Assembly: GCA_037176905.1 (NCBI GenBank)
Contig: JBBBWG010001482.1
Coordinates: 1-35,171 of the forward strand
Length of the DNA stretch: 35,171 nt
From: Azolla pinnata
Taxonomy: Eukaryota > Streptophyta > Polypodiopsida > Salviniales > Salviniaceae
Direction of reading: 5' to 3'
Notes under the pieces: generated by a model
What the model saw: the letters and a program-made list of their open reading frames with translations, nothing else
What the model was told of the DNA's origin: nothing
The model's database searches: none
Shown: positions 10,924-27,100 of the stretch, piece after piece
Numbering within the stretch: the stretch's first letter is position 1
Layout of the letters: each line of letters opens with the position of its first letter
Position numbers and translations under genes: made by a program

Positions 10924-11665
10924 CTGTACAGTGTATGCATGTATGTATGTGTATGTATGTATGTATGTATGTATGTATGTATGTATGTATGTACAGTGTA
11001 TGCATGCATGTATGTATGTGTATGTATGCATGCATGTAGAGTGTATGCATGCATGTATGTATGTACGTGGGTGTATGTGTATGTATGTGTATGTATGTGT
11101 ATCGGATGTATGCATACGTGCGTATGTATGTGCATGTGCGTGCGTGGATGCATGCATGTGTGTATATGTGGATGCATGCATATGCACGCGCGGGTGCATG
11201 TGCGTAATGTGTGTGTGTGTGCATACGTGCGTATGCGTGGATGCATGCATGCATGCATGCGTATTTGTGGATGCATGCATGCATGCATGTGTATATGTGG
11301 TGTATGCATGTGCGTGATGCGTGTGTGTGAACACATGTATGGAGTTTCATGACTATCTCGTGCAAATGCATGTATGTCAGGGAAGTATGCATGCATGGGT
11401 GGAGGCATGTGATGAACAGGTATGTATGTGTGTGCATTGTATGTATGCATGCATGTATGCATGTGTGTGTGTGCTGTAAGCAAGCCAAGATGCATGTACG
11501 CATGTGGATAGAGGCATGGATATAGACATGCATGCATTGTGCATGAGAGTATGGATGATGCATTGCATCTATGCATGTGTGCGTGCGTCTGTATGTGTGG
11601 GTATGCATGCTTGCATGCATGCATATATGTATGAAATCGCATACTGACATATATGTATATGTACA
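10924..11665. repeat. ATGT/ATGC tetranucleotide array (about 740 bp)
   Basis: Long run of alternating purine-pyrimidine built from ATGT, GTGT, ATGC and GTGC units, rich in the palindrome ATGCATGCAT. A higher-order element (GTACAGTGTATGCATG or near variants) recurs at about 10927, 10991 and 11036. Because the repeat lacks stop codons, several frames on both strands are open, giving spurious MYVCM- or HTYIH-type ORFs. Confidence 0.9.
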
Positions 11666-12376
11666 AGCAAAGCGAGGAGGATGTATGTGGATGTTGTTTG
11701 TGTGGGATAGCCCGCCAATGCCACACATGTTGCGCTCGGCCGATTCATCAGAGCAATCCGCCCCGTGCTATTATTGCAGTAGGTTTTTCCTCTCACAACT
11801 GCCTCTTCTGCTTAGCATACATGATACATGGTTTGGTCGGAGTCCCAAAGTACAATGGTCCCATTGCTTGTACAAGTCCTCGCATTTCGCGGCCTCAGAG
11901 GTCTTCTCTCCCTCTTTGATTAAAGATTGACAGGCCCATGTTAAGCAATCCGAGTCAAGTTCTTCATGCGCGTCGTCAACAAGTTTTCCGATTCATCCCG
12001 GAGAAGAAGGCAAACGAGGGCACGAGGAAGACTTTTCCATGTAATGCGCCATTAGCTTCAACGTGGACATGCTTTTACCCACCAACTCGTGCAAGACGGT
12101 CTTCCGAAACGAATATATACACCTGTACATCTTTTTATGACGGGATCGCATGATCATATTGGCGGTAGAATCAGGCCTGCTGTATGATTAGAGCAGCTCC
12201 TAACAAATAGGCTCGGTGCCACTGTTGAAAGCACGCTTTCTGCGGACAATAGAGGGAATCCATTCTTAGCGATTGTTCCGAATAGAGGGCACGGTAGCGT
12301 GAGCAGACTCATTCCCGGCAATCTGAATGAGTCGTTCGGTTACTGAAATGCGTCATTACGGAGCTGGGGCTATATG

Positions 12377-12456
12377 TCGTAATCGTAATCATGATCGGTC
12401 GATTTTATGCAGCAGCAAATGCTGATCGTAATCGTAATCATAATCGGTCGATTTTA
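12377..12456. repeat. 49-bp tandem repeat upstream of RFC2
   Basis: Two copies starting at 12377 and 12426 share TCGTAATCGTAATCAT, then ATCGGTCGATTTTA, with one or two differences. Each copy itself has a TCGTAA doubling. Confidence 0.75.
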
Positions 12457-12465
12457 CACAGTGCT

Positions 12466-12656
12466 ATATGTATGTATACATGCATGCATGCATACACATA
12501 CGCACACCCACCCACCCACACGTACACACACATGCACGCATGCATACATCCATACATCCATCCATCCATACATGCACACAGGCACACACATGCATACATG
12601 CATGCATGCACGCACGCACACATGCATACATACATGCATGCATGCATGCATACAGG
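12466..12656. repeat. CATA/CATG/CACA array, opposite orientation to the 10.9-kb array
   Basis: Built of CATA, CATG, CACA and CATC units on +, i.e. TATG/CATG/TGTG on -. It is the reverse-complement type of the array at 10924-11665, and ends only about 55 bp before the RFC2 start codon. Confidence 0.85.
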
Positions 12657-12680
12657 TCGTCTTCTCCAAATTCTCTGCGA

Positions 12681-12688
12681 GCGGGAAA
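12681..12688 (-). promoter_or_regulatory. E2F-like element (TTTCCCGC on the minus strand)
   Basis: GCGGGAAA on + is the complement of TTTCCCGC, a canonical E2F-site sequence. It lies 23 bp before the RFC2 ATG. Plant replication-factor genes are commonly E2F targets, so the position fits S-phase control; binding itself is inferred. Confidence 0.5.
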
Positions 12689-12711
12689 ACTGAGACAGAG
12701 CGGAAGGAGCC

Positions 12712-15428
12712 ATGGGCAGCAGCAACCCCGCTACTTCCTCCGCCAAAGACTACGACCTCCCGTGGGTGGAGAAGTACCGGCCTCACAAGATCGAAGACAT
12801 CGTCGGCAACGAAGACGCAGTTTCAAGGCTGCAGGTCATCGCCAGAGATGGGAATATGCCGAACCTCATTTTCTCGGTATGCCTTCTCTACCTTGGTATT
12901 TCTCTCCCTCGCACGCGCCTCTCTCTCTCTGTGGATCCATATATTGCTGGAGTTGAATCGAAAGGCTGCATTAGCACTTTGTATCTGTTCTGGCTTCATT
13001 CCAAGTCCTATACGTTGCAATATCTGGTTCTGAATTCGTGTGTTTCTGTGTGTATATCTATTTGTCTATCTATCTCTAGATAGATAGAGATAGAGATATG
13101 GATAAAGTCTTCGTTTTTCCTTCCGAAGGCATTACATGAATGCTGTGTTTTTTCACAGCTAGAGACTTTTGTGCGTCGAATGACATGAAAAGCTGATGCC
13201 TTTATTGACACTCAATTGTTTAGGACTGTCGTGGAAGTCTAGTTTCAGGTTCAGAAGACTCAAAATTCACGACTTTCTGTGTCTGAAGTTGTTTTGGACC
13301 CGACAAATTAGTAAAAAAGCCTCGTTGTGAGAAATATATTGGTGGTTTACGTTGATGTTTCTGATTATGGATGAGTTTATCATGTATTGGAATTTAAATT
13401 AAAGTCTATATGCTCCTAGAGAAGGCTTTGATCCAACTTCTTTTCCATATTTGAACTCCTGGGAATACGAGCAAATTTCATATCTTTACCAAGAAAAGTA
13501 AATGCAGGTAATTTCTGACCGATTAAGGAGAGGGCATGTGATTCTGATTCGCAAGTTTTGTTTTCTCAGCAGAGAAAATCACGTTAGAATTCTTCCACAA
13601 ACTGTAGAGCGTAATATGATGTCATATATTATGTGATGTATTTTTGAAGAAAGAAAGGATGGAATATGTTCCCTTGAAAACTTTCCAGGGCCCTCCAGGT
13701 ACTGGGAAAACAACAAGTATTCATGCTCTTGCTCATGAACTCTTAGGCGCAAACTTCAAGGAAGCTGTATTAGAGCTCAATGCTTCAGACGACAGGTTCA
13801 ATATCATGTCTTTAGGGTTTCATGGTTTTTATTTTTATTTCCTTCAACTAATCAAAATTCTGGGCTCTTAGTATTTTCCTCCATGTTCATGACAATGTAA
13901 AACAAAATTACGAAGAAAACAAGTAGAACCGAAGAAGAGCATTTAAGCAGTGTGTATTAAGTATCGGGTAAAGCATGCACGAAAACATGTAATCAAGAGC
14001 TGGCACACATATATAATCATTTTGAATCCGTTTTAATGTATGTAAATTCTGTGAAATGTTATATGCATCACATAAGCTGGCGTTTTATATCTCAAACAGA
14101 TCCAAAATTTACTGGCGCTGTACATGACAGGGGAATAGATGTTGTTCGCAACAAGATAAAAATGTTTGCACAGAAGAAGGTCACTTTACCTCCAGGGAGG
14201 CATAAAATCATTCTTTTAGATGAAGCTGACAGGTTTGCTGTTCTATTCCCTCAAACTTTTAAAAGAATTCATCAGTTGGCTTAGGGATTATTTGTTATTT
14301 ATTTGATATCAAATAGATATCCACTTCGTCAGTTTCATATGTTTGATATCTATTTGATTAGCATGACAAGTGGAGCACAGCAAGCACTTCGACGGACTAT
14401 GGAGATTTACTCTAATACCACAAGATTTGCTCTGGCATGCAATACTTCATCAAAGATTATCGAACCAATCCAAAGTAGATGTGCTATTGTGAGATTTTCA
14501 AGGCTTTCAGATAGGGAGATCCTAGAACGACTACTTCGTGTTGTGCAAGCTGAGAATGTATGTGATTTGATTTTTCCAGTTTATGATATGAAAATTAGAA
14601 CGATAGATAAATGGATGGATGGGTAGATTCTCTGGTGATGACATCACATTACCATGAGTCCCTCCTGGGTTAGCATTAACAGCTTAGTATGGCTCATTAA
14701 ATAAGATGTAGTTTGGATACTGTTTTCTTATGTACCACATGCTATATTGTCTTTCCTTTGTGGGATGTCTTATGGCTTATATTCTTACTTCAAATTTGCA
14801 CTCCATGACAATCTCACAAAAGCAGGTATATAATATTTTAGGTACCATATGTACCTGAAGGGTTGGAAGCAGTAGTATTTACAGCTGATGGGGACATGCG
14901 TCAAGCTTTGAATAATCTTCAAGCAACATTTAGTGGCTTTCACTTCGTAAACCAGGAGAATGTTTTCAAAGTGAGTGACTGTGAAAGTTGTATTTGCTGA
15001 TGTTTTTTGAGGATTACATGGTCACATGAGATGTATCTTGCAGGTTTGTGATCAACCACACCCTCTCCATGTCATCAATATAATCCGTCACACTACGAAA
15101 GGTGATATTGATGAAGCTTATATTGGATTAAAGCAACTCTATGATATGGGGTATTCAGCATCAGATATTATAACAACCTTATTCCGAGTAGTAAAAAATT
15201 ATGACATGCCTGAATATCTCAAACTGGAGTACCTGAAGGTATTTCTGCTTTGCGTTTTCTGCAGAGATAACCCCCCCCCCCCCCAATGCTATATTTAAAC
15301 GGTCTTTTTTTTTGTAGGAGGTTGGTTTTGCTCATATGAGGATAGCTGATGGTGTGGGAACACTTTTGCAGTTGTCAGGATTGATGGCAAAGCTGTGTAT
15401 TATTCGAGACAAATCAAAAGCTGCATAG
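12712..15428 (+). CDS. RFC2: Replication factor C subunit 2 (small subunit of the clamp loader, 7 exons)
   Basis: Small AAA+ subunit of the RFC complex that loads PCNA on primed DNA in the nucleus. Exons: 12712-12876, 13689-13795, 14131-14232, 14362-14557, 14842-14970, 15044-15238, 15318-15428. All have GT-AG borders and matching phases, giving 334 residues, the usual length for this subunit. Visible motifs: N-terminal PWVEKYRP (RFC box II), Walker A GPPGTGKT at 56-63, LNASDDRG near 85-92, Walker B LLDEAD at 119-124, sensor 1 LACNTSSKI near 149-157 and the clamp-loader SRC motif at 163-165. The C-terminal collar includes [11 protein letters not shown] and ends near DKSKAA. The sequence [16 protein letters not shown] points to the RFC2 orthologue rather than RFC3, 4 or 5. 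It is transcribed away from the ANK gene. Confidence 0.95.
12877..13688 (+). other. RFC2 intron 1 (812 bp)
   Basis: Splits the ATPase domain directly before Walker A (donor GTATGC after LIFS, acceptor TTCCAG). It holds a short CTAT/GATA palindromic repeat at about 13060-13100; otherwise nothing recognised. Confidence 0.85.
13060..13100. repeat. CTAT/GATA palindromic microsatellite
   Basis: (CTAT)n runs directly into (AGAT/GATA)n around TCTAGA, making a perfect-looking short inverted repeat in RFC2 intron 1. Confidence 0.7.
15271..15284 (+). repeat. C14 homopolymer in RFC2 intron 6
   Basis: Fourteen consecutive C residues within the 79-bp intron, between the donor at 15239 and the acceptor at 15316-15317. 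Confidence 0.9.
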
Positions 15429-16851
15429 ATTTTCGTCAATAGTTAAAACAAGCATGCTAAATTTTTGGTTCTTGCATATCTTACATGAGTGGCAAAGCTG
15501 TGTATGAAAATAGCCTTCTATGTTGACTAGGGCATGGGGTGACTCATGTAGCAGTCACAAATATGATACGCTTGAAATGTGGAACTAATGTTTACTTTTG
15601 TGAATGTATGGGTAATTGCATAACTCTGTACAGCCTACAATTTTCACAATGTGCGTGAGGGTCATGTTATTGGAAGCTCCGCCACCTGCATAAATTTCCT
15701 TGGAGTTGCTTCATGTGCCGAGTAAAGACACTATCTGTGCAATCTTTCATAGTCGTAACAATCTTGCCTGCATCAAACGTTCAGGTTGACTCATTCATCT
15801 ATTTCAATCGGTTAAAATGTTGTCTTCATTCAAATAGCATAATGGGACCGTATTGCATGTTCACGCCTGCTCAGTCGTGTTCAGCTCATACGAAGTTGGG
15901 CCCATTGCTACTTGCATTTTCTGATAAGACCCTTACATATTTGCTGAAAAAGAAACTGTACAATGATGGAGATTATTCCTTAGATGCTGAAACAAAGTAA
16001 AATAATTGGTACCATAAGTTATAACATTCAGGATTTCAAATTGGCATTCACACTCTGAATGCATACACTGAGTACAACTGGATCCTCAATTCAATACTGT
16101 TTCACTAGAAGAACCTTGTGTTCCTAATTTCAGTTAGATAACTGTCTATGGGCGAAGCCAGCCACTCACATTGTGCTGCGAACCAATTCTGTTCTTGAGC
16201 AAACTCTGAGCTGAAATTTTGCCACCTGCCTGAAAAAATTGTACCAGTCCAAACATTCGCTTTCTTACATTTTCCTTCCACGTAGGCTTTTGGCATGATG
16301 CCCATATATTAAAAATGACCACACAAAACAAGGCCCCTGTCTGCAGTAAACGATGATTCATCAACACACCAAAATCCTAAAATGCCTTCCACAAAATGGC
16401 AGTTGCATTATAGCACACAAAAGAATAAACAAATTCGGGAGAAGAAAAGATATTACAGAATACAATATAGCCCAGCCTATAATACAGACCCACTCACCCA
16501 GAACCAAAAACTCGAAGGAAAGTCAATAAACCATTAAACCACCAGCTGGTGCGAGCTCCGATCAGATAGCTGAAAATGGAACTATAGGCGAGGTTACCAT
16601 GTTTCTTAAGATCCGCTCGAATCAATTCGTTCGTACGAGCTATTGTTACGATACGCATACCATGCCATGAACGTGTAATCCGCAACCCACCACCCTTCAT
16701 TTAACCTCTAGGCAGGTGCTTCCAGGCCATCCATCTCAAATGGCCCCAAAAGAGAATCACATGGATAGCTTTCACCTAGAAAGCTACCACATTCCACAAA
16801 CCCATATAGCTTCGTAGCAATACACGGCAGCAGAAACTGATACAGTTGGTT
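15429..16851. other. Convergent intergenic region between RFC2 and XRN 3' ends
   Basis: About 1.4 kb expected to carry both 3' UTRs. Short ORFs on both strands (for example 15713-16000 and 16105-16367) lack recognisable domains and I do not call them genes. No transposon ends or terminal repeats were seen. Confidence 0.55.
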
Positions 16852-22799
<5,948 letters not shown>

Positions 22800-24125
22800 C
22801 TCAAGGGTGCGCAGGAGAAGTGTTGGGCTGTGGTCAGATCGACGGAAAACGGACGCGAGAGAGAGTCGTTTTGGTAGAGTGCGCTTCTGTGCGTTCTTTC
22901 TTCTCTTCTTTCTTCTCCTTCTTCTTCTTCCTTCTTCTTCTTCTTCTTCTTCTTTTTCTTCCTTACAAGTTATAACCCTTAAAAATGACTTGTAAGAATA
23001 TGCGTTTGTTTGTATGTATATATATAGATAGATAGATATCTGAAGATTCCATGGAAACTCCAGATATACCCCTTTGATTTTCACCTATTGACATTATGAT
23101 AACCAAATTTGGGTTTAATCTAATGGAAGTATATATATATACATACATATATACATATATATATGCGTATAATGTTCTTTCAAGTCATGTGTACAGATCC
23201 AGTGCTTTCTGTATGTGCTACATATATGTTTATGAACCAATCGAAACAGTTCAATTTGAACGATGGAAGGAAGAGCGATGAATACACAAGACAACACAAC
23301 GCCGCACATTTGAATATCTTCGCAATATTGAGCTTAATTTCATAAACGTAGGCATCCAAGGCATTTCACATTATTGGGAGGATTCATTATTGGGAGGATT
23401 CACATCCATCGTGGCCGATCTATAACAACGGATTCTATCGGCCTCACATGTGTTCATTCACCAAACGGATTCTGACGGCTTCCCACCATTCTTAGGATTG
23501 AAATGGAGCCTGCAGCACGTTCCTTTTCCTCGACCAAATCAACATGAGCATGAAGCTCTTTTTTGTGACTAAAGCATTTCTTTATTTGGGAAATCAGCAT
23601 GTTTTTCGAACATTATAGGAAGATCGCAAATAGGGAAAAAACAATCATACTTATTAGGCAAGTACATTCTTGTGTACAGGATACAATAAGAAATCATAAC
23701 TGCAGCAGTAATGTAAAGTCTACAACCATGGGGAGCCGATCGAGATTCGATGCTGGTGGCACGATAGAGAAACAGAGACCAAGAAAGAGAGAGGACCAAG
23801 GCCATGAGGCCATGAACCATTGCCATTTTTCAATTTTGTCTCCCACAGAAGATGCCTTTCATAGAAGATGTATGTGTGTCCACAGAATCAAGAATGTTAC
23901 AAACAAAATCGTGTTTGGTTCGCTTCTCAGAATACGGCTCATATGATTGTGGCCATGGTTCCATTTCCTGTTTTCTCCAATCTCCCCCCCTTTTTTTTGC
24001 TCACATTTACTGTACACTGATCATCTCTGCTTCTCTCGCTCGCTCGCCCACTAGCTATTTGGAGAGAATTTGGGATCATATGCAATATGACAATTACCAC
24101 AAGAAGCTGCGCAGTTCGGCTTTTC
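22800..24125. other. Intergenic region: XRN promoter side and ABCG 3' side
   Basis: About 1.3 kb. A CTT-rich tract next to the XRN start, AT-rich TA/TATG microsatellites at about 23015-23035 and 23130-23165, and a doubled ATTATTGGGAGGATTC at 23371-23402 are visible. The ABCG 3' UTR should lie left of 24126. No gene is supported. Confidence 0.55.
22890..22965. repeat. Polypyrimidine (CTT)n tract in the XRN 5' region
   Basis: CTT/TTC-rich on +, so (GAA)n in the XRN transcript direction, starting about 90 bp upstream of the XRN ATG. Such tracts are common in plant 5' UTRs. Confidence 0.8.
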
Positions 24126-27100
24126 TCACGTCCGCTTGTTGTGCTTGAGGTACTTGGCAGCCAAGAAGGTGAGGCAGCGTATGAGAACAGCGGCGATTGC
24201 AAGCGCGAGCATATCATAGCCAACCCGATCGTAGTTGAGGCTCCGGTTAGTGGCGATTTGTGTCCATACGAATCTGTTTGCTGGGTTGGAGTCCTTGAGT
24301 CGTGGGCAGTCGCAACTTGGGCATGCGCTCTGGTTATACTCGCAGTCTATGTTGATCCCATTGTTCATGCAGGTGCTCTTGTTGACATCGCAATAGAAAG
24401 CTACTGCAGTCAAGCCATCTAGAGTATATTGCAGCGGATTCGTGTAGTAAATCGGAAGGAATTGGTTCAAAATCCTGTTCCTAGGCACAACTAGCCCTCC
24501 GGTTGCAACCCACATTGCCACAAATATAGGTATCAGCACCGACGCAATCTGTAAGGAAACGCCACAGAATGAAAACATCATTTAAACTCCATCAAAAAAT
24601 GCATGTAAACAAGATAACAGACCAGATATGGGTTTGGGATTGTATGTTACTGCACACTAGAATATTTCGTATGCATCGCTGCATGCTCTCATGCAAGCAG
24701 GCCAGATATGGGTTTGGGATCGTATTTTATTACACACTAGTATACCCCATATGTATGCATCGGTGCACGCTTTCATGCAAACAGACCAGATATGGGTTTG
24801 GGATCGTATTTTACTACACACTAGCATATCCCATATGCATCGGTGCACACTCTCATGCAAACAGACCAGATATGGGTTTGGCATCATATTCTACTACACA
24901 CTACTATTTCCCATATGCATCGGTGCACGCTCTCATGCAAGCATAAAAAGATCTAGTATTTCTTTTACATGCACGTTCAGGATGTGTGACATGAGTGAGT
25001 ACATGCATATATGCTCTTTGAGATAGTGAATGCTTTGGTTACCTGTGGTATCTTGCAAACAGCAGTCAACAGCATCCCCACAAAAGTGATCACGATATAA
25101 TATTCTGAAGAGATGAACCAGTATTTGACAATCTGGCCAGATGATTCGACTGAGATTTTTGTCATTGGCAAAAATATGAGACAGAAGAGGATATTTGCAA
25201 CCATCACATAGGGTATCTGCATTGAAAAAGAGAGAGAGCCCACATTTAGCTATTTGGAAAACAAGCAAAGAATCAATCATATATAGTATTAAATGCCAAT
25301 CACGATGATTATGAATAGCTCACCTCAGCAAGGGTATAGGATATATTATATAGAGAGACACGGGCCTGTTTCACAGCTCTCTCTCGTTTCTGGACCGCAT
25401 TCATTTGGATCATTTGTGGGATCACATTTTGTGCATTTGTCATTCCGACCAAAACACAGCTTATAAAGATAGCACCAGAACGAGAGTTCATTCCAGTTGT
25501 CGTACGGATATCAATATTGTAAAATACGGACCCAAGTATGATGCTCTGAAGCAGAAAACCAAACATTCTACCCCAGCTGTAATTAACATTCCTCCAGTAT
25601 TGCTTTTGAATGGACATAAAGGTTTCCCAAAACACAGTAAAAAGATTGACACTCCGATCTTTATTTTGTATTCCACCCTTAGCACGCATGTGACGCTGAA
25701 GATGAACATGATTGTTAAGCGCAAGTTCACTAATACGATACTCAAATGCAAAGTCTTTCGGAGATCTGAATGCACTGCGTGATCCAATCACATCAATCAC
25801 GTAAGTCGGGATACTCTTATTCGGTGGGCATGGAGGTGTCCCTGGTAAGGACTCAAAGTAGTTCTGCAAAACAAGAAAAGGTTTCAATAATACTGTTGAT
25901 TCTTGACAATCCAAACCATACTTGAAGGGTTTAGGGTTTCACAGCCATAAGCGAAAAATACTTGGATATGTGCAAGAGTACCATTTCAATTCCCAAAACT
26001 CTGCCTCAACTACTATCCGGTTGTAGTAAAATTTGTTTGTATTTACATGTACACTAGTTTAAAATTTTGAAAACCTGGGAGTATTCTCAAAGGCTATTCT
26101 CATGTTTTAGTGCTTCAAAGAAGCGTTTAACATCCTACATACAAAAATTACCTTGATCTTCTCACAGTCCTTTCCGACTTCTCCAAAGTATACGGTCTCC
26201 CCACCTTTCAATATTTGCACCTTTGTGAAAACTGACAATATTCTTTGCGTAGGGTATTTTAGTGTGACTAAAACAACTCTTCCTGTGTTTGCTATTTGCT
26301 GCAGAAAAGAAGATGAAAAATTAGGTGCAGTATGCATGACAAAAGAGAAAATAGCTGATGTTAACTTGTAAAAAAGAGAGTAACAAAATGAACAAAAGCT
26401 TCATAAAAATAGAATATAAATTAGTTACAAGCAGCTAAGAGATAGAACAATCATGAATAGCTAATAACAAATCCATACTTACCCGAAGGCATTTGATGAT
26501 GCGAAGAGCACTCAGACTATCCACACCCTTGATTGGATCGTCTATGAAGATCACACTAGGATTCGCTGCTAATTCTGCTGCAATCGCGAGTCTTTTCTCT
26601 TCATCAAATGTTACATCATTTATTAATGAAACAACGAGTGCATTTGCTAATGGTTTAAGCTCTGTCAATTCCAAAACCTGTAAGAAAAAGGAATTGTTAC
26701 GAGTGCTCCCACCCTTTTTAAATTTATATAAAATGTGTATGTTGAACCAGTCTTCTAGGTGAACAGGTGATATGAACCCCTAATTGTCTCATTGTTCTCA
26801 CACACATTTTAACAAGATATGAACCATTGTATTAATGCATCTCTGAATATTTGTGAAATCAAATTGAAGGTCTTTTCTTCCATTTAAAGTCGATAGATTC
26901 ATGTTACCATTAAGATGTAAAGATACTACAGATCAGAGCAGTGTGTTTGGAATCTTATGTACATGCATATAAATGATCCCTTTGTATACATCACAGATAT
27001 GTTGTCAGAGAAACATCTTGTAACATTAAAACGCACACATTGCAACAGTGATGCATATGTTCAACACATTGCAAAAAGGAATAATGGTACGAATCTAACA

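Larger units (their letters stand above)
10129..12711. other. Divergent intergenic region between the ANK gene and RFC2
   Basis: Holds both promoters. The part next to the ANK gene (10270-10420) is pyrimidine-rich on + (GA-rich in the ANK transcript direction), typical of plant core promoter/5' UTR. The centre (10924-11665) is the ATGT/ATGC array. 11666-12465 has no recognisable gene. The right part has a 49-bp repeat and a second array of opposite orientation. Confidence 0.6.

Noticed and set aside
10540..11734. Several long ORFs on both strands (Cys/Tyr/Met- or His/Thr-rich)
   Set aside because: They are translations of the ATGT/ATGC array, which has few stops in any frame; there is no non-repetitive domain.
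12391..12786. Overlapping ORFs before and across the RFC2 start
   Set aside because: They come from the CATA/CATG array running into RFC2 exon 1 in wrong frames.
15713..16000. 95-codon + strand ORF after RFC2
   Set aside because: Lies in the RFC2 3' region, with no motif and no splice link.
24622..24943. CRISPR-like array
   Set aside because: The whole 80-bp unit is repeated, with no unique spacers, and the setting is a plant intron.
24569..24946. 125-codon + strand ORF with repeated MGLG/CMHR-like segments
   Set aside because: Translation of the 80-bp minisatellite in the last ABCG intron.
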